This document shows, in pieces, positions 1-13,238 of a stretch of DNA of 64,000 nt. The stretch covers positions 62,001 to 126,000 of the forward strand of contig CAZSRX010000002.1 of the NCBI GenBank assembly GCA_964609675.1, written 5' to 3'. Below the pieces are notes generated by a model that saw only the letters and a program-made list of their open reading frames with translations, was not told where the DNA came from and searched no databases. Source of the stretch: CAZSRX01 sp964609675 [NCBI: uncultured Bacteroidota bacterium] (GTDB lineage: Bacteria; CLD3; SB21). A program made the position numbers and the translations under genes. Positions within the stretch are counted from its first letter, which is position 1. Each line of letters begins with the position of its first letter.

Positions 1-1405
1 TGTGCCCGATCGGCCGTTTTTATCAGGGCCTGATATAAGTGAGCCGGTGTCCAATCCGGATGCGCGCTGAGCAAAGCCGCGCTGATGCCCGATATCAGCG
101 GACATGAGAACGAGGTGCCGTTTTGAGCGAAATAAGCGGTGGGAGACCAGGAAGCGGCGGTCCAGACGCCGGCACCCATGGCCATGACATCGGGTTTGAT
201 GCGTCCCATGGTGGTCGGCCCCACGGAACTGCTGGAAACCCGAACGCCGGACGCATTCACGGAACCGACGGCAATGACAAGGTCGCCGTCCGCCGGAGCG
301 CCCAGCGTGTTGTGCGCCTCGTGGTAGCCTTCATTGCCGGCTGAATTCACGACAACCATACCTTTTTGGACGGCGATGTTAGCCGCTTTGGTAATTCGCG
401 TGGAATGGCCGGTCATCCAGGTCCAGTTGTAGGCGCTGGAATCATACCGGTTATTGCCGGAAGAATCAAACTCAATATAAGCGACGGAACTGCTGACCAC
501 ATCGGCGCCGTAGCCTTCGGCCCATTCCAGGGCGGCAATCCAGTTGTCCTCTTCGACGGGGTGTTCGCTTTCGGTATTTTCGGTTTTAGCGAGGAGGTAC
601 TCGCTGCGAAACGCCGGCCCGACGATTTTTCCGGGTTTATAGCCCGCCAGCACCGATAATACGGCTGTGCCGTGCGAACCGCTTCCGGCTTGCCCCGGGT
701 CATCCGCCACGCTGCTGTCGCCGTTTACAAAATCTCTTGTCGCAATAATACGGAGACTGTCGAATACCTCGTGAGCCAGATTGTTGAAACCCGCGTCAAA
801 AACGGCGACGCGTATGCCCTGGCCGAAAAATCCGGCCTGGTGCAGCTGATCCACCCGAAGCATACGTAGCGGCGTATAGGAATATCCGTAAAAAGCCGAA
901 TCATAAGTCGCGGCCCGGCTGAAGGGCCGTTTTTCTGCGGTATTCTCTTGCGAAACTGCGCTGAAACCGGCACCGGAAAATTTCCTGACCCGATCGATGT
1001 TTTCTACGAACGGCAGGCGCTCTATTTGTCTCAGCCCGTCTTTCGTTATCCAGCCGCTGACCGCGTTGAGCCAGCGTGATATCTGTTTCGGGCGTAAGCC
1101 GTTATCCGAGAGCTGACGGATATAATCAACACGAACCGGCGCATCATAAACATCCATCAGCGAAGCGCCGGATGCCCGTTGCATCCTTCGCCAAATGCAG
1201 GCTTCGGACAACCCGGCGTCCCATTTTTCGTAAGCGTCTATGGGCTTATCTTTCAGGAAGACCCATACCAGAACGCTGTCGGCCGGATTTCGTTCTTTCA
1301 GAAATACCGACAAAGCCGGACTGATACGGGAAGGATGATTAAACGCCATTATTAGAAAAGCAAAACCCAGTAATACGAATCCTGCAAGACTTAGTGCTGT
1401 TTTCA

Positions 1406-1406
<1 letters not shown>
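1..1406 (-). CDS. Subtilisin-like serine protease (S8), C-terminal end outside window
   Basis: Secreted subtilase. Reading from the ATG at 1406 to the window edge gives 468 open codons with no stop, so the C-terminus is cut off. An N-terminal hydrophobic stretch (about residues 4-22) looks like a signal peptide or anchor. Residues 25-150 resemble a propeptide. The catalytic triad is visible: Asp204 in VAVFDAG, His245 in GSHGTAV and Ser432 in NGTSFSCP, with the oxyanion Asn in VNSAGNEG. The start overlaps the ligA stop by one base (TGATG), so it is probably translated with the upstream genes. The exported propeptide form suggests activity in the periplasm or outside the cell. The substrate is unknown. 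A C-terminal sorting domain may lie beyond the edge. Confidence 0.9.
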
Positions 1407-4884
<3,478 letters not shown>

Positions 4885-4893
4885 GCTTGCGCT

Positions 4894-5844
4894 TTACTGT
4901 TCCGTCAGCGTCAGCCGCGGATTAATATAATATAACTCAATCATCCATAAAAGGATCCAGACGGCTACAGCGCCCATCAGCGGCCGGTCGGTCAGAATCA
5001 GCTTGGTATGATCCAGAACCGTACGGGACTGGTGGATCAGATAGACATACCGGAGAACGCCGAAAAATACGGGCAGGACGCTGAAATAAATCGACAGGCC
5101 GTTTTGCCATTCCTGACGGAACATGATATACAGCGTATAGGCGCTCAGAATCGACGAGGCCGAAAGAATCATCAGCATATCCAGCATATACGGCGAATAT
5201 CCTTTCACAGGCAAGGCCGCCGAGCCATCCATAATGATCTCATAGCGTCGTTTTGAAAAACCAATAAGTACCGCCAGAAAAAAAGTGCATATCAGAATCC
5301 AGCCGGTGATTTCATACCTTAACAGAATCGTACCGCCCAGTACGCGGAGTACAAAACCTATCCCGATAATCATGACGTCGAGGATCACAATTTTCTTAAG
5401 AAAAAGCGAATAACCGAGATTAACCAGCAGATAGGCCGCGATGATAACGGCGGAAAGCCAGGAAACAACGAAGGCGAGTGCCAGACTGCATGCTGTGAGC
5501 GCCAGAGACCATTTAAGAGCAACAGGAATTGCCACCGAGCCGCGCGCAATCGGCCGCAGGCGCTTGACCGGATGTAAACGGTCTTCCTCCCGATCGCATA
5601 TGTCGTTCCAGACATAAACGGCTCCGGCCGCAAACGAAAAAGCAAGAAAGAATAATACCGTTTCATAGACCGACGTCCAGTCGGTAATTTTATGGGAAAA
5701 TATCAGGCCGACAAAAACAAACAGATTTTTTGCCCAGTGCATGGGCCGCGCACAAAGAGCCAGTTCTTTCCATGAAAAAACCGGCTTGACGGGGTGCCGT
5801 GGTTCCGTAATACTCACCGAACGTATTGTTTGCTGATCCAGCAT
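4894..5844 (-). CDS. UbiA-family prenyltransferase, decaprenyl-phosphate phosphoribosyltransferase-like
   Basis: Integral membrane prenyltransferase of 316 residues with about eight or nine hydrophobic segments. The first Asp-rich motif is N80-D81-x2-D84-x3-D88, followed by HPVKRLRPIA (91-100). MHWAKNLFVF (about 35-44) precedes it. This combination is typical of the branch that makes polyprenyl-phosphoryl-5-phosphoribose (DPPR synthase, Rv3806c-like) rather than of quinone or heme prenyltransferases. Known role of that branch: transfer of phosphoribose from PRPP to a polyprenyl phosphate. The ATG follows the metF-fusion stop by one base. The activity is inferred from motifs. A different UbiA substrate is possible. 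Confidence 0.8.
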   Translation of the reverse strand: MLDQQTIRSVSITEPRHPVKPVFSWKELALCARPMHWAKNLFVFVGLIFSHKITDWTSVYETVLFFLAFSFAAGAVYVWNDICDREEDRLHPVKRLRPIARGSVAIPVALKWSLALTACSLALAFVVSWLSAVIIAAYLLVNLGYSLFLKKIVILDVMIIGIGFVLRVLGGTILLRYEITGWILICTFFLAVLIGFSKRRYEIIMDGSAALPVKGYSPYMLDMLMILSASSILSAYTLYIMFRQEWQNGLSIYFSVLPVFFGVLRYVYLIHQSRTVLDHTKLILTDRPLMGAVAVWILLWMIELYYINPRLTLTEQ

Positions 5845-5845
5845 C

Positions 5846-7702
5846 TCAGCGTATCACTTCCAGAATGGACAAAGCCGATTCAAAGTTGTTAAAAGGCGGT
5901 ATAATATAAATACCTTGGACCATGGGATGCACTTCTTTAAGAAACTCCTTGGCAATGGCGATTCCTTCCGCGGGAGCTTTCTCACCCGCGATAAACATAC
6001 GGTTTCGTATCGTTTCAGGAACCGTAATGTCCGGAATTTCAAAATGCATGAAATTCGCGTGTTTCGCGTTCTTCAGGGGCATGATGCCGGCCAGGACCGG
6101 AATCTTACCGCCGTAACGTTTCAGAAAATCCTCCAGCGGCCTGATGTCATAGAGAATTTGCGTCATGGCAAAGTCGGCTCCGGCTTCGAGTTTTTGCTCA
6201 AACCTATCATATTCCTTATCCAGATCGACAGCCGTGGGATTGATGGCGCAGGCTTTATAGAAATTGGTTTTCGATCCGATGGATTTACCGGCCAGATCGA
6301 GCCCCTGATTCAGATTGGCTATCAGCTTCAGCAGGCCGATCGCATCGATATCATACACACCCGTGGCGTCCGGATAGTCGCCCACCACCGGCGGATCGCC
6401 GGTAACGCACAGCACGCTGCGGATTCCGGATACGGAAGCGCTCATCAGCTCCGACTGCAGGGCCAGTAAATTCCGGTCGCGGCAGGAAACGTGCAGGATG
6501 GTCTCGATTTGAACGCTTTCGCGAATCAGCATAGCCATGGCCAGCGGCGTCATACCGGCTTTGGCGAGTGGATTATCCGCGATATTAATCGCGTCCACCT
6601 GATGCGCCTTGCACAAAATGGCTCCCTGCAGAACTTTTTCAAAGAGCAGTCCCCGCGGCGGGTCAATTTCCACGCATACTGTAAATTTTTTCGACCGGAA
6701 TTGTTCTACCAGAGACGAGTTCTTCTGATCTTCTGCCGCGGAGGCATCCAACGGCGTTTCGTCGGCGTCGGTCGTCGCAGGAGAAATATAACTCATGGAA
6801 ATAATCGGTTCCCTGGCATATCCGTCCACTGCGGACCGGATCATACGGATATGTTCCGGTGTCGTCCCGCAGCAGCCACCGATAATGCGGGCGCCGCTCT
6901 GTATAAACAGGCGTGTGTAATCGGCAAAATAATCCGGAGAAGCCAGATAAATATATCTCCCGCCGACAAAGCGCGGCAGTCCGGCGTTGGGCTGGACCGT
7001 AAGAAAAATTTTTTCCACTTTATTCATCTTGTCTAACACATCGAGCAGAATCTGCGGCCCCACCGAGCAGTTCGCACCGACAATCATCACGCCGGCTTTT
7101 TGGATTTCCTGCGCGATTTCGAGCGGTTTGTTTCCCATCAGGGTCTTGCCGTCCTCGGTAAAGCTCATCTGAACGATGATCGGCAGATCAGCGACCGCGC
7201 GGGCCGCCATGACCGCTTCCATAGCCTCGCGAAGATCCGACATGGTTTCAATCATGATGGCGTCAACGCCTTCATCGGCCAGTATGGCAATCTGCTCGCT
7301 GAAATACTCCTGAGCGTCCTGCCGGCGTATGCGTCCGATCGGCTCAATCGGCTTGCCAAGCGGTCCTACCGATCCGGCAACAAAGACCGTCCTTCCCCTG
7401 CTGATATACGAATCCGCTACCTGCCGCGCCAGACAAGCCCCTTTGCGGTTAATTTCTTTAACCCGATGATCGAGCCCATGATTCTTCAATCGAAATCGGT
7501 TGGCGCCAAAGGTGTTGGTCTCTATGATATCCGCGCCGGCTTCGACGTAAAGCGTGTGGATTTCCTTAATCAGATCCGGTTGGGATAAATTCACTTCATC
7601 GAAACAATGTTCATACGAAATGCCGCGTTCATAAAGCAAGGTACCCATGGCCCCGTCGCAAACCATGATTCTATTTTGTAAAAATTCCAGAAAAGAAGGC
7701 AA
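5846..7702 (-). CDS. Bifunctional homocysteine S-methyltransferase / 5,10-methylenetetrahydrofolate reductase
   Basis: Two-domain fusion of 618 residues, like Bacillus YitJ. Residues 1 to about 300 form the homocysteine methyltransferase barrel, with the CDGAMGTLLYERG opening and zinc ligands Cys212 (GANCSVG), Cys277 and Cys278 (GGCCGTTP). From about 335 onward is an MTHFR (MetF) domain with VCVEIDPPRG, VLCVTGDPP and a FAMTQILYD segment. The protein joins one-carbon folate metabolism to methionine synthesis. Start: the codon at 7702 is TTG behind AAAGGA, and the FLEFLQNRIMVCDG lead-in matches the family, so TTG is preferred over the internal ATG at 7666. It heads the coupled run down to position 1. 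A TATAAT at 7799-7804 (minus strand) could be the -10 element, but I see no good -35. Confidence 0.93.
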   Translation of the reverse strand: MPSFLEFLQNRIMVCDGAMGTLLYERGISYEHCFDEVNLSQPDLIKEIHTLYVEAGADIIETNTFGANRFRLKNHGLDHRVKEINRKGACLARQVADSYISRGRTVFVAGSVGPLGKPIEPIGRIRRQDAQEYFSEQIAILADEGVDAIMIETMSDLREAMEAVMAARAVADLPIIVQMSFTEDGKTLMGNKPLEIAQEIQKAGVMIVGANCSVGPQILLDVLDKMNKVEKIFLTVQPNAGLPRFVGGRYIYLASPDYFADYTRLFIQSGARIIGGCCGTTPEHIRMIRSAVDGYAREPIISMSYISPATTDADETPLDASAAEDQKNSSLVEQFRSKKFTVCVEIDPPRGLLFEKVLQGAILCKAHQVDAINIADNPLAKAGMTPLAMAMLIRESVQIETILHVSCRDRNLLALQSELMSASVSGIRSVLCVTGDPPVVGDYPDATGVYDIDAIGLLKLIANLNQGLDLAGKSIGSKTNFYKACAINPTAVDLDKEYDRFEQKLEAGADFAMTQILYDIRPLEDFLKRYGGKIPVLAGIMPLKNAKHANFMHFEIPDITVPETIRNRMFIAGEKAPAEGIAIAKEFLKEVHPMVQGIYIIPPFNNFESALSILEVIR

Positions 7703-7866
7703 AATGTGTTTCCTTTACCCGTTGTTACCGGTTATTTTTATAAAATTTTAATTTACAAAATCTTTTAAATTAATACCACATGAAAATGCTTCTGACTTAT
7801 TATACACCGGCTGCAGGTTTTATTCACTTTTTCTGCATTAAGGCGTACAAACCGAGTCTCAGCTTT

Positions 7867-9738
7867 TCAGTTATCTGAAGATTTTTCCGATAGCGCCTTA
7901 ATTATCGATTCTTTGACTGCGACGGCAAGGGATTCGGGAACGCGGGCAATTTTTGCGATGGCTTCTGTCGAGGCCTCCGCAATCTGGTGAACGGAACCGA
8001 AATGCCGTAGCAGGTCGGCCTTTTTCTTCGGACCAATGCCGTTAATCCCGTCCAGAGCGGAAATTTTCATCGCTTTATCCCTGAGCCGGCGGTGAAAGGT
8101 AACGGCAAAGCGGTGCGCCTCATCGCGTATTTGCTGAAGCAGTTTCAGCGAGGGTGAAGTTTTCGGTATCATCACCGGATCCGCGACACCGGGGAAAAAT
8201 ATTTCTTCCCGCTTTTTGGCGAGGCCGATAACCGTCAGCCCTTCATTTTCCGCGCTACGGACCGTAACGCCGATATCTTCCAGCGCCTGCACCGCCGCCG
8301 ACAGCTGACCTTTGCCGCCGTCCACCACAATCAGATCCGGCCAGTCGAGGCCTTCGGCTGATACGCGCAGATACCGACGGCTGACGACCTCATGCATGCT
8401 GGCGAAATCATCCGGCCCTTTGACCGTCTTGATTTTATATTTTCTGTATTCTCCCGGCCGCGGCCGTCCGTCAATAAATACCACCATCGAGGCGACCGGA
8501 TCCGATCCCTGGATATTGGAGTTGTCGAAGCACTCTATCCGGCGCGGCAGCGACGGCAGATGGAGATCCTGCTGAAGAATGCCCAGAGTTTTAGGTACCG
8601 AAGCCTCACGGGCTTTGGCCTTCTGCAGTTTCAAATCCCCCAGCAGCAGTTCGGCGTTTCGAACGCACATCGCCAGCAGTTTTTCCGTGGCAGTATCTTC
8701 CGGATAGATGAATGTGACCGGATAGCTGACCGAAAGCCACTGCATCAGCAGTTCCGAATCCTCCGGCCGGTACGGAAGCAGAATTTCAGGCGGTATATAA
8801 TCGGACTGCGTATAATAAGTTTTCATCAATGTTTCCAAAATCTCTTCGGCCGATTTATCTTCGGCGCGGCTGAAATAAAAATGCTGGCGTCCGACTATTT
8901 TACCGTCCCGGATTTTGAAAATAACGCCGCAGGCATCATCCTCGTCACGGGCAATAGCCGCGATGTCCCGATCCCTGCCGTCGGAAAAAGCGACTTTCTG
9001 ATTGGCATCATACCGTTCGATGGCGCGGATCCGGTCGCGGATGCCGGCGGCTTCCTCAAATTTCATCTGAGCGGCTTTATCCTGCATCTCGGCGCGGAGT
9101 GTTTCAAGAAGGCCGGCGGTTTTCCCGGAAAGAAACCGCACCATCTGATTCACCATCTCCCGATATCGGGTTACCGGAATTAATTGCTGGCAGGGCCCTT
9201 CACATTTCCGGATGTGATAATCCAGGCAGAGCTTGATTTTTTTCTGATGAAGCATCTCTTCCGTAAAACGGTGTGAACAACTGCGGATAGGAAATATCTC
9301 GTGAAGCGTCTTCAACATAAACCGCAGGCTGCGAACATCCGTGTACGGGCCAAAAAATCTGCCGCCGGTACGCTCTTTCTCGCGAGTTACATAAATCCGT
9401 GGCAACAGTTCATCGGTCACTTTGATAAACGGGAAACTTTTATCGTCCTTAAGATTAATATTATACTTTGGCCGGTATTGCTTAACCAGATTCGATTCGA
9501 GAATAAGCGCTTCCACCTCCGAATCCGTTTCGATCACTTCAAAATCAGCAATTTTCGATACCATAACGGCCGTTTTCGGATCGAGATGTTTCGGATCCTG
9601 GAAGTACTGCCTTACCCGCTGACGCAAGACGCGCGCCTTGCCTATATACAGAATATCTCCGCGTTCATTTTTAAAAAGATAACAACCGGGCGTCCGCGGC
9701 AGTTGTCCGAGTTTTTCGGCAACAGTATCCGGAATCAT
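7867..9738 (-). CDS. uvrC: Excinuclease ABC subunit C
   Basis: Nuclease subunit of nucleotide excision repair that makes both incisions around a lesion, 623 residues. In order: GIY-YIG nuclease domain (about 15-95, CYLFKNERGDILYIGKA), a Cys cluster near 150-185 (SCSHRF, KLCLDYHIRKCEGPC), a UVR motif that binds UvrB (about 200-240), the RNase H-like second nuclease (about 385-540, IECFDNSNIQGSD and DLIVVDGGKGQL) and C-terminal helix-hairpin-helix motifs (DGINGIGPKKKADLLRHFG). Length and motifs are normal. It is the last gene of the minus-strand group that starts near 18.9 kb, 48 bases after the small unknown gene. Confidence 0.97.
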   Translation of the reverse strand: MIPDTVAEKLGQLPRTPGCYLFKNERGDILYIGKARVLRQRVRQYFQDPKHLDPKTAVMVSKIADFEVIETDSEVEALILESNLVKQYRPKYNINLKDDKSFPFIKVTDELLPRIYVTREKERTGGRFFGPYTDVRSLRFMLKTLHEIFPIRSCSHRFTEEMLHQKKIKLCLDYHIRKCEGPCQQLIPVTRYREMVNQMVRFLSGKTAGLLETLRAEMQDKAAQMKFEEAAGIRDRIRAIERYDANQKVAFSDGRDRDIAAIARDEDDACGVIFKIRDGKIVGRQHFYFSRAEDKSAEEILETLMKTYYTQSDYIPPEILLPYRPEDSELLMQWLSVSYPVTFIYPEDTATEKLLAMCVRNAELLLGDLKLQKAKAREASVPKTLGILQQDLHLPSLPRRIECFDNSNIQGSDPVASMVVFIDGRPRPGEYRKYKIKTVKGPDDFASMHEVVSRRYLRVSAEGLDWPDLIVVDGGKGQLSAAVQALEDIGVTVRSAENEGLTVIGLAKKREEIFFPGVADPVMIPKTSPSLKLLQQIRDEAHRFAVTFHRRLRDKAMKISALDGINGIGPKKKADLLRHFGSVHQIAEASTEAIAKIARVPESLAVAVKESIIKALSEKSSDN

Positions 9739-9786
9739 ACGATAGCCATTAGGGAATATAAGATTTTACTGACCGCAATGCCGGCG

Positions 9787-10080
9787 TTATTCGTCATCCG
9801 CGGTGGTTTCCAGTTCAATTTCTGTGGCCCGTTTACGTTCACTTTCGATGACTTTCATCACCGCCGGCGGAATGGCCATGCCGCTGATATCAAATGCGGC
9901 AATCTCCCGGGCAAGTATACAAATGCGCTTATCAACCATATGGCGTTTGTTCAGCAATACAAAGGGTTCCTGTTCCTTAACACAATAACCCCCGGCAAAA
10001 TCGCCTTTTTCCTGCCGGACTTTGATATTCAATTGTCGGGCAATATCGGTGAGCGTTTCGAGTATTTTTTCTTTTTTCAT
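9787..10080 (-). CDS. Conserved small protein of unknown function
   Basis: 97-residue soluble protein that I do not recognise. It has a helical N-terminus (EKILETLTDIARQLNI), a central segment with GDFAGGYCVKEQEPFVLLNK and a charged helical C-terminus. A Gly-Gly-Tyr-Cys turn and the VLLNKRHMVDKRI strand/helix suggest a compact fold. It lies six bases after manC and before uvrC, and its codon use resembles the neighbours, so it is likely a real gene. No signal peptide or membrane segment is present, so it is probably cytoplasmic. Confidence 0.75.
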   Translation of the reverse strand: MKKEKILETLTDIARQLNIKVRQEKGDFAGGYCVKEQEPFVLLNKRHMVDKRICILAREIAAFDISGMAIPPAVMKVIESERKRATEIELETTADDE

Positions 10081-10086
10081 AACGGT

Positions 10087-11163
10087 TTACAATACATCGT
10101 TTCGTTGGCGTTTATTCAGTTCCTCAACGATCAGCCGCACATCCTGCACGGCATCGCGCTTGCAGATTAAAATGGCATCGGGCGTATCCACAAGGATGAT
10201 ATTGTCGATACCGATGGCCGCCACCACTTTATTTTCGGTATAAAACATGGAATTGTGGGAATTCATCAGTATCCCCTCGCCCTTAACGACATTGCCGTCG
10301 GCATCCTTCTCCGAAAGATTATAAACTTCCGCCCAACTGCCGACGTCGCTCCAGTCGAAATCGCCTTTAATCACATACACGGATTGGGCCTTTTCCATGA
10401 CGCCGTAATCGATGGATATCCCCTTCAAAGAACGGTATACGCGGTCCAGCACTTCGGCATAGGTGTTCGTGGCCAGGGCGGCATCGATAGTGGTCAGCCC
10501 CTCGTAGAGTTCCGGCAGATGGGTTTCAATCAGTTCCAGAATGCTTGAAACCTCCCACACAAAAATACCGCTGTTCCACAGAAAATCGCCGCTCTGCAGG
10601 AAACGCTGCGCCGTTTCGAGATTGGGTTTTTCGGCAAAGGTTTTGACCGGGTAGGCGCTGTCGCCGTTGACGGAAATCTTTTTCGATTCCATATACTGAA
10701 TATACCCGTAGCCGGTTTCGGGCCTTGTGGGTTTGATGCCGATCGTCACACTGCCTTTGGTTTTCCGGGCCACTTCGACGGCGAGCGTCATTTCTTTGCG
10801 GAAGAGTTCTTCGTTCCCCACACGGTGATCGGCCGCCAGCACCATCATCACGCCTTCGGGGTCGCGCCGCCGGATGTGCAAAGCCGCCAGTCCTATACAG
10901 GGCGCGGTATTACGGCCGACCGGTTCTATCAGAATATTCGATTCCGGCAAATCGGGTATCTGTTCGCGGATGCCGCTTACTTGCGACGCATTGGTCACGA
11001 TCCAGATGTTGGAGCGTTCCGTCACCGGCCGAATTCTATCGACAGTCTGCTGAATCAGTGTTTTGTCGCCGACGATGTTCAGAAGCTGTTTCGGCATATT
11101 CGCCCGGCTTCTGGGCCAGAAGCGTGTACCCGCGCCTCCGGCCATAATTACTGCATGAATCAT
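10087..11163 (-). CDS. manC: Mannose-1-phosphate guanylyltransferase
   Basis: Makes GDP-mannose from mannose-1-phosphate and GTP for surface polysaccharide or glycoprotein sugars. The 358-residue length fits the single-domain enzyme without the C-terminal isomerase of longer ManC proteins. The nucleotidyltransferase signature AGGAGTRFWPRSR (8-20) and MPKQLL are present, as are VLAADHRV, FAEKPNLETA and LWNSGIFVWE. The ATG at 11163 is 24 bases from the TPR lipoprotein stop, so it belongs to the same minus-strand transcript. No oddities seen. Confidence 0.92.
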   Translation of the reverse strand: MIHAVIMAGGAGTRFWPRSRANMPKQLLNIVGDKTLIQQTVDRIRPVTERSNIWIVTNASQVSGIREQIPDLPESNILIEPVGRNTAPCIGLAALHIRRRDPEGVMMVLAADHRVGNEELFRKEMTLAVEVARKTKGSVTIGIKPTRPETGYGYIQYMESKKISVNGDSAYPVKTFAEKPNLETAQRFLQSGDFLWNSGIFVWEVSSILELIETHLPELYEGLTTIDAALATNTYAEVLDRVYRSLKGISIDYGVMEKAQSVYVIKGDFDWSDVGSWAEVYNLSEKDADGNVVKGEGILMNSHNSMFYTENKVVAAIGIDNIILVDTPDAILICKRDAVQDVRLIVEELNKRQRNDVL

Positions 11164-11187
11164 AGAATTATACTCTTTCCTTTATAG

Positions 11188-12768
11188 CTACTTTAATTCG
11201 GTAGAATCAGTATCCACCGATTCGTTAAATTCAATCGTGGTGGTGGTTTCGCCGGATTGGAGCATTTTCTCCCTTCGCTGTAATTCCTCAAATCCTTTGC
11301 GGGCTTCCTTGTAATTCGGATTAAGTCGCAATAACTGCAGCCAGACTTTTCGGGAACTCTGGAAATCCTCTTTCCACATATAGACATAACCTAAATTTAC
11401 ATAGGCGTCAGCGTAATCCGGCTTGATCTGCACGGCAAGGAACAGGTGTTTCAGGGCATCTTCATAGCGGTGCATCGTCCCAAGTATATAGCCAAGGTTG
11501 TTATGCGCCTGCGGATTAAACGGGTTGATGTCAATCGCTTTTTCCAAAATGATTACCGCCGAATCCGCCAGGCCTTCGTAGAAATACGCTACACCGAGGT
11601 TGTTGTAGGCGTCATCATACGTGGAATCCTGCCGGATGATCGCATGCAACTGCTTGATTTTTTCCCGGTTGTTCTGGGTCCTGGCCGCGTTCTGGAACAT
11701 GGTATAAGCCAGCACCTTTCTTTGTCCGCTGAGTATGCGTTTCACATGATCGATGTTAATGCGCGCGCCACTCATCCCCGGATCCAGGGTCAGGGCTTTT
11801 TCAAGGTACTGTAACGATTCCCGATAATAATCGTCAGCGTCTTTCTTTTTGCCGTTGATCATCCGGTCGTTGCCCATGCTGAAATAAATGTACCCAAGAT
11901 TATTATACGCTTTGGCAAAATCCGGTTTCAGTTCGATGGCTTTGCGGTTGAGCGCCACGGCCTGCTTGAAATCCCTCCGCGCGAAGTAAATCGTGGCCAG
12001 TTCCGTGTAAGCCTGCGCCGAATGCGGCTTCAGTTCGATGCTGCGCTCGAGCATCTTCTGGGCCTTTTCATAATCCAGTTTTTCATAATACGATTTTCCC
12101 AAAAGAAAATACACCATATGATTCATACTGGTATCGGATTCGAGATACTGCGCGGCGACTTTAAATGCCTTAATGGCGTTGTCATAAAAACCGTAATTAA
12201 AATGGTTCAGGCCCTCGTCATACGCTTTCATGCCCAGAGAATACTCCAGCAAGGATGTGGCTTCGGAGTCGGCCGGCAGGATCTCCAGAACGCTCCGGAA
12301 TGAAGCGGCGGCTTTATCGTAATCACCCTTTACCACATAAACCAGCCCGAGATCCAGCAGCGCATCCACATACTGCGGGGCATTTTTCAGGGCCCGTTTA
12401 AATTCGAGTTCGGCTTTCTGGTATTCCTGCTTGTTATAAAAAATATTACCGATATAGTAATGCGCTTCAGCGGAAAGGGCCGATGGTTCTCCCGCCTTTT
12501 CCAGTACGCGCATCCAGGCCCGAAGCGATTCGTCAAAATCACCTGCCTGATAAAGCGAATCGGCGGTGAATCGCAGCGCATCCAAATTCAGGGATGTTTT
12601 TTGGCCGGCCGTATCCACCTGGACGGTATCACGAAACCGGACGGAATCTTTTAAGGCCAACGTATCTTTATCGGGCTTCACTACAGTGACTTGGGGCGCT
12701 CCGCATCCGATTAAAAAATAAATACCAATCGATACCGTAAATCCGAGTTTTATATAATTATTTTTCAT
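11188..12768 (-). CDS. TPR-repeat lipoprotein
   Basis: 526-residue lipoprotein. The signal peptide ends in a lipobox (FLIGC, Cys about 22). The rest is almost entirely tetratricopeptide repeats from about residue 68 to 505 (for example AHYYIGNIFYNKQEYQKAE, AYNNLGYIYFSMGN, AHNNLGYILGTMHRYEDA). TPR arrays are protein-binding scaffolds. Acylation would anchor this one in the inner or outer membrane facing the periplasm. It sits between the FHA gene and manC in the envelope-related run at 9.8-17.5 kb. A partner cannot be named from sequence. Confidence 0.9.
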   Translation of the reverse strand: MKNNYIKLGFTVSIGIYFLIGCGAPQVTVVKPDKDTLALKDSVRFRDTVQVDTAGQKTSLNLDALRFTADSLYQAGDFDESLRAWMRVLEKAGEPSALSAEAHYYIGNIFYNKQEYQKAELEFKRALKNAPQYVDALLDLGLVYVVKGDYDKAAASFRSVLEILPADSEATSLLEYSLGMKAYDEGLNHFNYGFYDNAIKAFKVAAQYLESDTSMNHMVYFLLGKSYYEKLDYEKAQKMLERSIELKPHSAQAYTELATIYFARRDFKQAVALNRKAIELKPDFAKAYNNLGYIYFSMGNDRMINGKKKDADDYYRESLQYLEKALTLDPGMSGARINIDHVKRILSGQRKVLAYTMFQNAARTQNNREKIKQLHAIIRQDSTYDDAYNNLGVAYFYEGLADSAVIILEKAIDINPFNPQAHNNLGYILGTMHRYEDALKHLFLAVQIKPDYADAYVNLGYVYMWKEDFQSSRKVWLQLLRLNPNYKEARKGFEELQRREKMLQSGETTTTIEFNESVDTDSTELK

Positions 12769-12803
12769 AGAAACCTTTATAATTCTGTTTGGTGCCGCTT
12801 GGG

Positions 12804-13217
12804 TTATGAGGGATTATCGGATTCAAAATCAATCCGGTCAATAGCTTCGATTTTATGCGCGCCCATCACAACGGTCTGAGCCGGCGCACCGGATCCGGAA
12901 AAGTTATTGGAAATCACAGCCGCTTCATCGGCAACCTTCAGCGCCACATTGCCGATGCGAATTTCATCCGAAAAATTTAATTCGTAATAATATCCGGAAG
13001 AGATTTTTTCACCGTTGATGCAGGTGCCGTTGGTGCTGCCAAGGTCGGTCAGATACATCATGCCTTTTTTCCACTTGATAACCGCATGATGACGGGACAC
13101 GGAAGCGTCATCGAGGTATATCGCATTATCAAAGGCGCGCCCGATGGTTATTTCCTGGCCTTCTTCGGCCCGTACCGGTTTACCGCCTTCCTGTACCAGA
13201 TAATATATGTGTTTCAC
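12804..13217 (-). CDS. FHA-domain protein
   Basis: 137-residue cytoplasmic protein, almost all of it one forkhead-associated domain that binds phosphothreonine peptides. Diagnostic residues are visible: GR at 26-27, SRHH at 41-44 and LGSTNGT at 59-65. There is a short unstructured tail. The start is GTG at 13217, supported by AGGAG eight bases upstream. No Ser/Thr kinase or phosphatase lies in the window, so the phosphorylated partner must be encoded elsewhere. It is surrounded by secreted and TPR proteins, which may hint at a regulated envelope assembly, as inference. Confidence 0.93.
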   Translation of the reverse strand: MKHIYYLVQEGGKPVRAEEGQEITIGRAFDNAIYLDDASVSRHHAVIKWKKGMMYLTDLGSTNGTCINGEKISSGYYYELNFSDEIRIGNVALKVADEAAVISNNFSGSGAPAQTVVMGAHKIEAIDRIDFESDNPS

Positions 13218-13238
13218 GATAGGGGCTCCTTATTTCAA